Below are positions 42,806 through 52,655 of a stretch of 64,000 nt of DNA, piece by piece. The DNA is from Actinomadura spongiicola (GTDB lineage Bacteria > Actinomycetota > Actinomycetes > Streptosporangiales > Streptosporangiaceae), in the NCBI RefSeq assembly GCF_003432485.1, contig NZ_QVNQ01000007.1, positions 310,001 through 374,000 of the forward strand, read 5' to 3'. Position numbers and translations under genes: made by a program. The notes under the pieces are model-generated. The model was not told where the DNA came from and did not search any database. It saw only the letters and a list, made by a program, of their open reading frames with translations. Every line of letters begins with the position of its first letter. Position 1 is the stretch's first letter.

Positions 42806-43087
42806 TCAGCGGCGGAGCGGCTGGAGGACGTGCGCCAGTTTCAGCGCGGCGCCGCCGACGTCGTCCACGCGGTGCATGCGTTCCCCCCAGGACCACCAGA
42901 AGTAGTGGTCCGTGCTCTCGGGAGCCGGGGCGCACGTGACGTCCTCGGCGAGGCTCCCGGCCTCGGGGTTCACCACGCGCAGGAACGCCGGACCCGAGCG
43001 GGTCCTGACGACACGGGCCACGAGGCCCCGCGTGTCCAGTTCGTGCTCCAGTGCCTCCAGGTAGCCGACGCGTCTGTCGCTGACCAC
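42806..43087 (-). CDS. small protein, divergent partner of the HTH-TPR regulator
   Basis: This 93-residue protein starts at GTG 43087 with GGAGGGGG upstream. It is not recognised. It reads as one small alpha/beta domain (YLEALEHELDTRGLVARVV, FLRVVNPEAGSLAEDVTC, HYFWWSWGERMHRV, AALKLAHVLQPL). Similar tiny proteins with an FWWSWG phrase are encoded beside XRE-type regulators in actinomycetes, as I recall. It is divergent from such a regulator here, which suggests a shared control region at 43088-43477. Confidence 0.65.
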   Translation of the reverse strand: MVSDRRVGYLEALEHELDTRGLVARVVRTRSGPAFLRVVNPEAGSLAEDVTCAPAPESTDHYFWWSWGERMHRVDDVGGAALKLAHVLQPLRR

Positions 43088-43115
43088 CTTCGCACCCCCT
43101 CCGTCGGCGAGTACT

Positions 43116-43139
43116 GGTCAACTGATACCGGTCAACTGA
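43116..43139. repeat. paired 10-bp direct repeat, probable operator
   Basis: GGTCAACTGA occurs twice with starts 14 bases apart (43116 and 43130), about 30-70 bases upstream of the small gene's start on the minus strand. Each copy contains the near-palindrome TCAACTGA. The position suggests a binding site, perhaps for the divergent HTH regulator. Confidence 0.55.
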
Positions 43140-43330
43140 CCAACTCTGTGCGTCCGTTCGGTCACTCGCGGCGAGACTCGCAACTCTCACGGTGCCGGGT
43201 CAAGTGACCGCCCGCCCACCGAAGAACCGGATTACCCCACCTCAGGGGAAGTCTTCACCCCTCCGGAGGAAGAATCTCTACCCGCGTTATGTGGGTCGCC
43301 CCCTGACCGCCTCTTCTTCTCCGGAATCGC

Positions 43331-43359
43331 TTGGCGGGCCATGTGACGAGGGTTACGCT
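43331..43359 (+). promoter_or_regulatory. predicted promoter of the HTH-TPR regulator gene
   Basis: TTGGCG (43331-43336) and TACGCT (43354-43359) are 17 bases apart, matching a vegetative promoter. Confidence 0.6.
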
Positions 43360-43477
43360 GCGTGCGCAAGAGATTATCTGTCGTGGCCATGCCCCAACCA
43401 GCGGTCGCCGTGGCAGGGAGCGCCGTCCTTCCCCGGGGGACGGCGGCCCGGCCCGACGGTGAGGAGGCCGGAGTCCG

Positions 43478-45124
43478 ATGTCGGATCCCCCCCGGAAAGA
43501 GACGGACGTGGCTCGCCGGATCCGCGCGGCCGGTCTGGCCCGGGGCCGCGCGCCCGTCGATATCGCACAGGAGATCTACGAACAGTGCGGCCCGCTGTTC
43601 GGCACCAGCCGGGTCAAGGCGCACAGGCTGGCCCACGGCGTCGCGCTGTCCGACATCGTCGCTCAGGTCAAGGCGCTCTACGAGGTGGACGGCAAACCGC
43701 CGCCCCGGCTCGGGGAGACGCTGCTGTCCGCCTACGAGAGCGGCTACAAGAGACCCGGCCCCGAATATCTGCACTATCTGTGCGCCGTGTACCGGGTGGA
43801 GCCGGACGCCCTCGACTACCAGAGCCCCTGTATCTGCGGGCGCGGCCATGCCGGCCGTCCCGCCGCCGGGGGCGTTCCGAAACCACGGCCGCCGGAGCGC
43901 GGAACCGTGACCGGCCCCGACGCGCTCGTGGGGGCGATCGTCCCCAGGTCCGACACACGGCCTCGGGCAACCGTCAACGACCCACGGGGCCCGGACCGCG
44001 CCGACGGCCCTCTGAACATTGATGTGGGAGAGGAGGACATCGTGCTTCGTAGGACCCTTCTGCAACTTCTGGCCGGAGCGGGCGTGGCGCTCGACGGCCA
44101 GTTCCTCGGTGCGGTCGACAACCTTCGCCGCAAGATGGACGACACGCTCGTCGGCGCGACCGTCTCGCCGACCATGCTCGACCAGTGGGAGGAGACCACC
44201 TACGGCTACGGCCGGCAGTACCAGGCGACACCCTCGCTCCGGATGCTGTGCGACGTCCTGTTGGACTTCAGCGAGGTGCGGCGCATGTGCGACAAGCGCC
44301 AGCCCATCGAACTCCAGGAACGGCTGTGCCGGATCGCCGCGCAGCTGTCCGGGCTGTCGGGTCTCATAATGATCAACCTTGGTGATCACCGGTTGGCCCG
44401 TTCGTTCTTCCGCACCGCGCGCACCGCCGCCGACGAGACCGGCGACCGGCAGTTGCGGGCCTGGGTGACCGTACGGGAATCACTGGTCCCGATGTACTAC
44501 GGCGACCCCCGCGAGGCGCTGCACCTGGCCCGCAAGGCCCAGGACCTCGCCGGACGGACGCCCAGCGTCGCCGCGGCCATGGCGCCCGCGGTGGAGGCCC
44601 GCGCGCTCGGCATGCTCGCCCTGCGCGGACGCAGCGACGCCGCCCCCAGCGCCCGGCGCGCCCTCGTCCGCGGGCGCTCGGTGTTCGACCAGCTCTCCAA
44701 GACCGACACCGGCGACCTGGTGTACGGGTTCACCGACCGCCAGATGGCCTTCTACGAGGGCGACACCTTTACCAGCCTCGGCGACCACAAGCACGGCGAC
44801 GAGGTGCTCAGCCACGCCCTGACCCTGTACTCGCCCACCGACCGCGTCGACCTGACCCTGGTGCGCCTCGACCGGGCGATGTGCAAGCTCCACGCCGGTC
44901 ACCCGGACGCCGCGCTGGCCGCCGGACAGGAGGCCATCCACGACCTTCCGCCCGACCACCGATCCGACATCCTCGTGCACCGCGCCCGCCAGATCGGCGT
45001 GGCCGTCGCCGCCAAGCACGGCGAGATCTCGGGGCTCAAGGAGTTCAACGAGAACCTCGCCGGGCCGTGGGTGACGAGCCCCGCGCAGGAACGCCCGTCC
45101 GTGCCTCCGGCCGAGCAGGTCTGA
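43478..45124 (+). CDS. HTH (XRE-like) regulator with C-terminal TPR-like repeats
   Basis: The protein has 548 residues from ATG 43478 with GAGGAGG eight bases upstream. The N-terminal 110 residues look like an extended helix-turn-helix domain (RVKAHRLAHGVALSDIVAQV, LLSAYESGYKRPGPEYLHYL). A Pro/Arg-rich linker follows, then about 350 helical residues with TPR-type pairs (LGDHRLARSFFRTARTAADE, YGDPREALHLARKAQDLAGR, AGHPDAALAAGQEAI). This is a large actinomycete family of regulators thought to sense peptides or partner proteins through the repeats. The target is unknown; the divergent small gene is the first candidate. Confidence 0.85.
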   Translation: MSDPPRKETDVARRIRAAGLARGRAPVDIAQEIYEQCGPLFGTSRVKAHRLAHGVALSDIVAQVKALYEVDGKPPPRLGETLLSAYESGYKRPGPEYLHYLCAVYRVEPDALDYQSPCICGRGHAGRPAAGGVPKPRPPERGTVTGPDALVGAIVPRSDTRPRATVNDPRGPDRADGPLNIDVGEEDIVLRRTLLQLLAGAGVALDGQFLGAVDNLRRKMDDTLVGATVSPTMLDQWEETTYGYGRQYQATPSLRMLCDVLLDFSEVRRMCDKRQPIELQERLCRIAAQLSGLSGLIMINLGDHRLARSFFRTARTAADETGDRQLRAWVTVRESLVPMYYGDPREALHLARKAQDLAGRTPSVAAAMAPAVEARALGMLALRGRSDAAPSARRALVRGRSVFDQLSKTDTGDLVYGFTDRQMAFYEGDTFTSLGDHKHGDEVLSHALTLYSPTDRVDLTLVRLDRAMCKLHAGHPDAALAAGQEAIHDLPPDHRSDILVHRARQIGVAVAAKHGEISGLKEFNENLAGPWVTSPAQERPSVPPAEQV

Positions 45125-45130
45125 CCCGGC

Positions 45131-45730
45131 ATGGGCGCCCCCTGGCAGGACCATCCCGCCCGTGCCCTCGTCCGCCTCCAGGACGAGCCCCCCGTGTGGC
45201 GCTTCGGCCATCTCCGGCTGCGCCGCTACCACGCCGCCGACCACGACACCGTCCTCGCCCTGCATCGCGAAGGCCTCGCGCAGGTCGGCCTTCGTCCCGG
45301 TGACGGCGTCTACTACGACCACGACTTCTTCCGCATGGAGGACATCTACCTCCGCAACGACGGCGAGTTCCTCGTCGGCGAACTCGACGGCCGGATCGTC
45401 GCGATGGGCGGCCTGCGCCGCGCCGACCTCGTCCCCGGCGGCCGGGCCCGCGCGTTCGGCGGCTACGCCCCCGGTGACCCCGCACTGGACGCCGCGGAGA
45501 TGGTCCGGCTCCGCGTCGTGCCCGCCGCGCAGCGCCGCGGCTACGGCACCGCCGTCGTCCAGGCACTCGAAGAACGGGCCGTGGAGTACGGCTACCGCAT
45601 CCTGCGCGCCGACACCACCGAACTCCAGGCACCCGCCCTCGCCCTCTACGGCAAGTTCGGGTGGCGGGAGACCCGCCGCGAGACCATCGGCGGCATCGTC
45701 AACATCTATATCGAGAAACCACTCCGCTGA
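45131..45730 (+). CDS. GNAT N-acetyltransferase
   Basis: This 199-residue protein begins six bases after the HTH-TPR stop. The GNAT core is clear: LRLRRYHAADHDTVLAL, FLVGELDGRIVAMGGLRR, MVRLRVVPAAQRRGYGTAVV for acetyl-CoA binding, and APALALYGKFGWRETRRE at the end. Substrate unknown. It is probably co-transcribed with the regulator and ends at a long inverted repeat. Confidence 0.88.
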   Translation: MGAPWQDHPARALVRLQDEPPVWRFGHLRLRRYHAADHDTVLALHREGLAQVGLRPGDGVYYDHDFFRMEDIYLRNDGEFLVGELDGRIVAMGGLRRADLVPGGRARAFGGYAPGDPALDAAEMVRLRVVPAAQRRGYGTAVVQALEERAVEYGYRILRADTTELQAPALALYGKFGWRETRRETIGGIVNIYIEKPLR

Positions 45731-45735
45731 AGACA

Positions 45736-45794
45736 CCCGAGCCGCGGGAGCGTCCCGCCGGTGGCGCGGCCCGGCGAGACCCCCGCGGCTCGGG
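45736..45794. terminator. bidirectional hairpin between convergent GNAT and S9 peptidase genes
   Basis: CCCGAGCCGCGGG (45736-45748) and CCCGCGGCTCGGG (45782-45794) are perfect 13-base arms separated by 33 bases. It lies between the two stop codons. Confidence 0.75.
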
Positions 45795-45809
45795 GCAGGA
45801 CGTCCCCGG

Positions 45810-47909
<2,100 letters not shown>

Positions 47910-48177
47910 TGTATTGGCCGTTCCGGCCTGCCCGTCGCATACACTTCGAACCGCCGCGAACGGCTGTTTGCGTTCGATCGGCCGTCCGAGGGGGGATTAT
48001 TGGGGGTAGCGGGCGGCCTCCCTCAGACGCCACACTGATCTGGGTCGGTTCGCCCCGGGGAGGTCCTCATGGCGAGTGCGCAGGTACCGGAGACAATAAT
48101 CGGGCCTCGGTGCGAGGCGCGCCCAAGCGCGTCCACCGGGGCGAACGAACAACTGAAACCGGTGGAGGGCGTCTGAG

Positions 48178-48687
48178 ATGCGGCAGGTCCTCCTCCTGAA
48201 CGCGACGTACGAACCACTCACCACGCTCCCGCTGCGGCGGGCGGTCTGCCTCGTGCTTCGGGAGAAGGCCGAGATCGTCCACCATGACACCTCGGGCGCG
48301 GTCCTGCACTCGGCCACGGTGACGGTCGAGGTCCCGTCCGTGATCCGTCTTCGCCGGTACGTGCGCATCCCGTACCGCACCCGCGTCCCCCTCACCCGCG
48401 CCGCGCTGATGCGCCGCGACAACTTCCGCTGCGTCTACTGCGGCCGCCGCGCCGAGACGATCGACCATGTCCATCCGCGCAGCCGCGGCGGCAAGCACGT
48501 CTGGGAGAACTGCGTCGCGTCCTGCATGACCTGCAACCACCGCAAGGCCGACCGGCTCCTCGAAGAGCTCGGCTGGACGCTCAGTGTCACGCCCGGCGTC
48601 CCCCGGGGCGCCCACTGGCGCCTCATCGGCCTGATCCACGACGGCGACCCCCAGTGGGCCGCCTACGTGTCCGAACCGGCCGCGTGA
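48178..48687 (+). CDS. HNH endonuclease domain protein
   Basis: This 169-residue protein starts at ATG 48178 behind GGAGGG. The N-terminal part (VLLLNATYEPLTTLPLRRAV) is the opening of the widespread actinobacterial stand-alone HNH protein. The nuclease motif reads CVYCGRRAETIDHVHPRSRG, then WENCVASCMTCNHRKADRL. This gives two CxxC zinc pairs and the His-His catalytic pair with a later Asn. No toxin-immunity or mobile-element context. The physiological role is unknown; it is conserved next to a FmdB-type gene here. Confidence 0.92.
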   Translation: MRQVLLLNATYEPLTTLPLRRAVCLVLREKAEIVHHDTSGAVLHSATVTVEVPSVIRLRRYVRIPYRTRVPLTRAALMRRDNFRCVYCGRRAETIDHVHPRSRGGKHVWENCVASCMTCNHRKADRLLEELGWTLSVTPGVPRGAHWRLIGLIHDGDPQWAAYVSEPAA

Positions 48688-48690
48688 CCG

Positions 48691-48696
48691 TATCCT
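48691..48696 (+). promoter_or_regulatory. -10 element of a probable leaderless FmdB-family transcript
   Basis: TATCCT ends six bases before the GTG at 48703, and there is no ribosome site. The arrangement is that of a leaderless actinobacterial gene. Confidence 0.55.
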
Positions 48697-48702
48697 GGTT
48701 CC

Positions 48703-48918
48703 GTGCCTCGTTATGACTATCGTTGCCGCGCCTGCGGGTCGACCTTCGAGGTCTCCCGCTCGATGATCAACGCGTCGGATCCGGCGCCGTGCCCGGAGGG
48801 GCACGACGACACGGTCAAGCTGCTGTCCACGGTCGCCGTCACCGGCACGTCCCGGGGCGGCTCCCCGCGGCCTCCGGCGGGAGGCGGCGGCTGCTGCGGG
48901 GGCGGCTGCTGCTCCTGA
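48703..48918 (+). CDS. FmdB-family zinc-ribbon protein
   Basis: This 71-residue protein begins PRYDYRCRACGSTFEVSRSM, the standard FmdB/putative regulatory zinc-ribbon start with a CxxC pair. A second site is CPEGH, and a Gly/Cys-rich tail ends GGCCGGGCCS. The family is named after a formamidase-operon regulator, but its role is not established. A -10 element sits six bases before the GTG, indicating a leaderless message. Confidence 0.9.
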   Translation: MPRYDYRCRACGSTFEVSRSMINASDPAPCPEGHDDTVKLLSTVAVTGTSRGGSPRPPAGGGGCCGGGCCS

Positions 48919-48923
48919 CCCCG

Positions 48924-48943
48924 GGCCGGGTGATCATCCGGCC
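48924..48943. terminator. short hairpin between convergent FmdB and DUF1330 genes
   Basis: GGCCGG (48924-48929) and CCGGCC (48938-48943) form a stem around GTGATCAT. It overlaps the last bases of the DUF1330 gene. Confidence 0.5.
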
Positions 48944-49290
48944 TGCGCGTTCTGCGCCGCGCGCATGAGCGCGCCGGTCTGGGCGGGGTCGTAGTCCTCG
49001 GCGACGCCGTGCAGGAGGACGGCCGTGCCCGCCATGTTGTCGGTGCGCATCGGCAGGATCGCCTGGTAGCCGTCCGACGCGTACCAGGCGCGGGCCTTGT
49101 CGATGTCGGGGAACTCGATCAGGACGTAGGCGCCGTCGACCGGGCCCTCCATCACCTCGGGGAGGCTGCCGTGGACGAGGAAACGGCCGCCGAACGGGTC
49201 CAGGGTGGCCTGGATGCGCTCCATGTAGACGAAGACGTCGTCGTGGACCGTGGGCGGCGGGTTCAGGTGGGCCAGGGCGTAGGCGGTCAT
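48934..49290 (-). CDS. DUF1330 family protein
   Basis: The protein has 118 residues from ATG 49290 with AAGGAG four bases upstream. The ferredoxin-like DUF1330 domain is visible in VYMERIQATLDPFGGRFLVHG and VLIEFPDIDKARAWYASDGY. The function of this dimeric alpha/beta-barrel family is unknown. It follows ilvD on the same strand by about 80 bases. Confidence 0.88.
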   Translation of the reverse strand: MTAYALAHLNPPPTVHDDVFVYMERIQATLDPFGGRFLVHGSLPEVMEGPVDGAYVLIEFPDIDKARAWYASDGYQAILPMRTDNMAGTAVLLHGVAEDYDPAQTGALMRAAQNAQAG

Positions 49291-49369
49291 CGCGATCTCC
49301 TTCGGTCGATGTCGTGCCCCCACCCTGGCGCAGGAGGGGGAACGAAGGCGATTACCCGCCAGGTAATGC

Positions 49370-51232
49370 TCAGCCGTTGAGACGATCGAGCTGGGACACG
49401 TCCCGGGCGGCGCCGGTGGACGCCGAGGTGGCCATGGCGGCGTAGGCGCGCAGCGCGGCGCTGACGGGGCGGTGCCGGTCGCGGGGCCGGTAGCCGCCGA
49501 GGTCGGCGAGGAGCTTCTCGCGCCGGACGTCGAGCTCGTCGGACGGGACGTCGAGTTCGAGGATCCGGTTCGGGATGTCGATGACGACGCGGTCGCCGTC
49601 CTCGACGAGGGCGATGATGCCGCCGCCCGCGGCCTCGGGGGAGGCGTGCCCGATGGACAGCCCGGACGTGCCGCCGGAGAAGCGTCCATCGGTGATCAGC
49701 GCGCACGCCTTGCCGAGGCCGCGGCCCTTGAGGAAGCTCGTCGGGTACAGCATCTCCTGCATGCCGGGACCGCCCTTGGGGCCCTCGTAGCGGATCACGA
49801 CGACGTCACCGGCCTTGACCTTGCCGCCGAGGATGCCCTCGACGGCGTCGTCCTGCGACTCGAAGACGACGGCGGGGCCGGTGAACGTCCACAGTTCCTC
49901 GTCCACCCCGGCGGTCTTGACGATGGCGCCGTCGGGGGCGATGTTGCCGCGCAGGACGGCGAGGCCGCCGTCGGCGGTGTAGGCGTGTTCGACGGAGCGG
50001 ATGCAGCCGTTCTCGCGGTCGAGGTCGAGGGACTCCCAGCGGGCGCTCTGGCTGAACGCGGAGGTGCTGCGGACGCCGCCGGGCGCCGCGTGGAACAGCT
50101 CCACGGCCTCCGGCAGGACGTCGGGGGACCGGACGTCCCATTTGGCGACGAACTCGTCGACGGACGCGGCGTGGATGGAGTGCGCGGAGTCGTTGAGGAG
50201 CCCGGCGCGGTGCAGTTCGCCGAGGAGGGCGGGGATGCCGCCGGCGCGGTGGCAGTCCTCGATGTGGTACTTGCCGGTGGCGGGGGCGAGCTTGCAGACG
50301 CAGGGGACGCGCCTCGACACGGCGTCGATCTCGGACAGGCCGAAGTCGACGCCCGCCTCGGTGGCGGCGGCGAGCAGGTGCAGGATCGTGTTGGTGGAGC
50401 CGCCCATCGCCACGTCCAGGGTCATGGCGTTCTCGAACGCGTCGCGGGTGGCGATGCTCAGCGGCAGGACGGACGCGTCGTCCTCGTCGTAGTAGCGGCG
50501 GGCGACGTCCACGACGGTGCGGCCCGCGTCCTCGTACAGGCGGCGGCGGGCGGTGTGGGTGGCGAGGACGGTGCCGTTGCCGGGCAGCGCCAGCCCGAGC
50601 GCCTCGGTGAGGCAGTTCATCGAGTTGGCCGTGAACATGCCGGAGCAGGACCCGCAGGTGGGGCAGGCGCTCTCCTCCATTTCGAGGAGCTTGGCGTCGG
50701 AGAGCGACGCGTCGGCGGACGCGATGATCGGGTCGATCAGGTCGAGCTTGTTGCCGTTCAGCACGCCCTCGACGGGCTTGCCCGCCTCCATGGGGCCGCC
50801 GGACACGAACACGGTGGGAATGTTGAGCCGCAGCGCCGCCAGCAGCATCCCGGGCGTGATCTTGTCGCAGTTGGACACGCAGACCAGGGCGTCGGCGCAG
50901 TGCGCGTTGACCATGTACTCGATGGCGTCGGCGATCACCTCGCGGGACGGCAGCGAGTACAGCATGCCGTCGTGGCCCATGGCGATGCCGTCGTCCACGG
51001 CGATCGTGTTGAACTCGCGGGGCACTCCGCCCGCCTCCCGCACGGCCCCGGCGACGACCTTGCCGACCTCGTCGAGGTGGACGTGCCCGGGGACGAACTG
51101 GGTGAAGCTGTTGGCCACCGCGACGATCGGCTTGCCGAAGTCCTCGCGTTCGACGCCGCTGGCCCGCATGAGCGCGCGGGCGCCCGCCATGTTCCTGCCA
51201 TGGGTGACGGTGCGTGACCTGAGCGGTGGCAT
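49370..51232 (-). CDS. ilvD: dihydroxy-acid dehydratase (IlvD)
   Basis: IlvD dehydrates 2,3-dihydroxy-isovalerate and -methylvalerate in valine and isoleucine synthesis. The 620 residues begin at ATG 51232, which has GGAGAGG eight bases upstream. Motifs are GRNMAGARALMRASG, VCVSNCDKITPGML (iron-sulfur ligand), ACPTCGSCSGMFTANSMNCL (second and third ligand region), LDVAMGGSTNTILHLLA and the C-terminal TDGRFSGGTSGLSIGHASPE. It is a full-length cytoplasmic enzyme. No other ilv gene adjoins; the acetolactate synthase-like gene at 16640-18325 is of catabolic type. Confidence 0.97.
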   Translation of the reverse strand: MPPLRSRTVTHGRNMAGARALMRASGVEREDFGKPIVAVANSFTQFVPGHVHLDEVGKVVAGAVREAGGVPREFNTIAVDDGIAMGHDGMLYSLPSREVIADAIEYMVNAHCADALVCVSNCDKITPGMLLAALRLNIPTVFVSGGPMEAGKPVEGVLNGNKLDLIDPIIASADASLSDAKLLEMEESACPTCGSCSGMFTANSMNCLTEALGLALPGNGTVLATHTARRRLYEDAGRTVVDVARRYYDEDDASVLPLSIATRDAFENAMTLDVAMGGSTNTILHLLAAATEAGVDFGLSEIDAVSRRVPCVCKLAPATGKYHIEDCHRAGGIPALLGELHRAGLLNDSAHSIHAASVDEFVAKWDVRSPDVLPEAVELFHAAPGGVRSTSAFSQSARWESLDLDRENGCIRSVEHAYTADGGLAVLRGNIAPDGAIVKTAGVDEELWTFTGPAVVFESQDDAVEGILGGKVKAGDVVVIRYEGPKGGPGMQEMLYPTSFLKGRGLGKACALITDGRFSGGTSGLSIGHASPEAAGGGIIALVEDGDRVVIDIPNRILELDVPSDELDVRREKLLADLGGYRPRDRHRPVSAALRAYAAMATSASTGAARDVSQLDRLNG

Positions 51233-51595
51233 GTGGGTGACCTCTCCAGATGGGGTGTGCCGTGACGGCGTGACGGGGCGGCATCGCCGACCCGCGCACG
51301 GTCCGGCGCGACGGCGGACGAGACGCTTCGCGAGTGGATGCAGCGGCGGATCGCGGCGCTGCCGTCGGCTCAGCGGAGGTCGCGCGTGTGCCGGCCGGTG
51401 TCCCTCGATGCTACCAACCGCACGGGACCATGGCGGAAAGCCGGGACGTGAGGTCCGGTGACGTCCCGGCTTCCGTGCGGCCGACCGGTTCGCCCTTCTA
51501 CCGGTGTGCGGGGCGTACACCGGTCCGGGGCTCGTCGGTGAGCCGTGGGCGACCCGGGGAAGGAGGGCCGCCCAGGTGTTCAGGTGATCGGGTGC
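51233..51595. other. non-coding stretch between ilvD and the NERD gene
   Basis: This should hold the ilvD promoter and the end of the NERD transcript. I see no gene, no leader peptide rich in branched-chain residues and no T-box-like structure. Confidence 0.45.
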
Positions 51596-52429
51596 TCAGT
51601 CGGGGTACTTCGGCGGCAGCACCTCCTGGGCCGCCTGGAAGATGCGCTCGACGTCGCTCTCCGTCAGGATCTTCGGACGGCGGCGCAGGTAGGCGCGCGC
51701 CCGGTTGCCCGCGTAGACGTCGACGTCCCGCACCCGCATGACCTTCCACGGGATGGACGGCCCGTAGATCGCCACGGAGGGCTGTACGGGGACGTCGAAG
51801 CCGACCTGTTCGGCGAGGATGATGCTCGCCATCTGGGCCTCCCAGCGCGCCTCGTCCAGGCGGTCCTTCTTGTTGAAGGGGCCGTGGAAGAGCTTGAGGT
51901 GGGACATGGTGCGCACGGGGAGGCGCTTGTCCCACTTCTCGGAGTCGATGGCGTAGACGCCGCTCGGCCCGATCACCAGGTGATCGATCCGCCCGTCGCT
52001 GACGCCCTCGTCGTCACGCGGGACGGCCCGCGCGTGCAGGACGAGGTAGCCGTTGCGCTGGAGGGACCTCAGCTGCTTCTCGGTGCGCCGTTCCGCCGCC
52101 GAGGACTTCTGCCAGGCGGTGACGGTGGAGTCCTTTCGGGACCGGCGGACGATGTCCACGACGACCGCCAGGACCGCTGCGGCGAGCCCGATGCGCCAGC
52201 CGGCCAGGATCCAGAACACGACGCCGGCGGCGACCCCGGCGCCCGCGCGCCACAGCAGGCGGCGGGTCTTGGGATCGTCGAGCAGCGCCGCGGCGGTGCC
52301 CTCACCGGGTCGCTCCTTCACCGGGGACTGGTGATGGTGCTCACGCGCTTCCTCCGACTCCGTAGCGTTCGACTCGTCCTGGGGTTGGCCCCTGGCTCCT
52401 TGCGTGTTGCCCCGCTCCATGATCGCCAT
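51596..52429 (-). CDS. NERD-domain protein, membrane associated
   Basis: The protein has about 277 residues from ATG 52429 (GGAG eight bases upstream); in-frame ATGs at 52456 and 52465 would add up to 12 residues. A polar, disordered head is followed by two hydrophobic segments (AGAGVAAGVVFWILAG and GLAAAVLAVVVDIV). The NERD nuclease-related domain then has SAAERRTEKQLRSLQRNGY, GRIDHLVIGPSGVYAIDSEKW (in part) and the later VAIYGPSIPW. NERD is related to restriction-endonuclease folds; the Asp and Glu/Asp-x-Lys type residues are partly visible. Role unknown. Confidence 0.85.
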   Translation of the reverse strand: MAIMERGNTQGARGQPQDESNATESEEAREHHHQSPVKERPGEGTAAALLDDPKTRRLLWRAGAGVAAGVVFWILAGWRIGLAAAVLAVVVDIVRRSRKDSTVTAWQKSSAAERRTEKQLRSLQRNGYLVLHARAVPRDDEGVSDGRIDHLVIGPSGVYAIDSEKWDKRLPVRTMSHLKLFHGPFNKKDRLDEARWEAQMASIILAEQVGFDVPVQPSVAIYGPSIPWKVMRVRDVDVYAGNRARAYLRRRPKILTESDVERIFQAAQEVLPPKYPD

Positions 52430-52618
52430 AGGTGACGCTCCGTATTCCTTTCCCATCGGGGGCATGATCCTCCGTGCGCAGAGTAATCATCCATGGGGTG
52501 GGCGACTAGTCATGCCGGGTTAATAGTTTTGTCGCCTTCCGTGGGTGATTCACTGCCGTTCTGGGTGGGTACGTAAGTATTCTTCTCCCCTTCTGCGGCT
52601 CCGAACCGCCTGCCCGCT

Positions 52619-52647
52619 TTGAGGGTCGCGCACACGGCGTCTAGCGT
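52619..52647 (+). promoter_or_regulatory. predicted promoter of the amidase gene (leaderless)
   Basis: TTGAGG (52619-52624) and TAGCGT (52642-52647) are 17 bases apart. The GTG start follows eight bases after the -10, and no ribosome site exists, so the message probably begins at or very near the start codon. Confidence 0.65.
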
Positions 52648-52655
52648 TCGGTTTC

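Larger units (their letters stand above)
43088..43477. other. divergent control region of the small protein and HTH-TPR regulator
   Basis: No gene is seen. It holds the direct repeat GGTCAACTGA at 43116-43125 and 43130-43139, close to the small gene. A plus-strand promoter lies at 43331-43359, leaving an approximately 110-base leader before the regulator start at 43478. Confidence 0.6.

Noticed and set aside
48178..48687. Homing or toxin-type HNH nuclease
   Set aside because: No intron, immunity gene or secretion signal; it matches the stand-alone chromosomal actinobacterial family.
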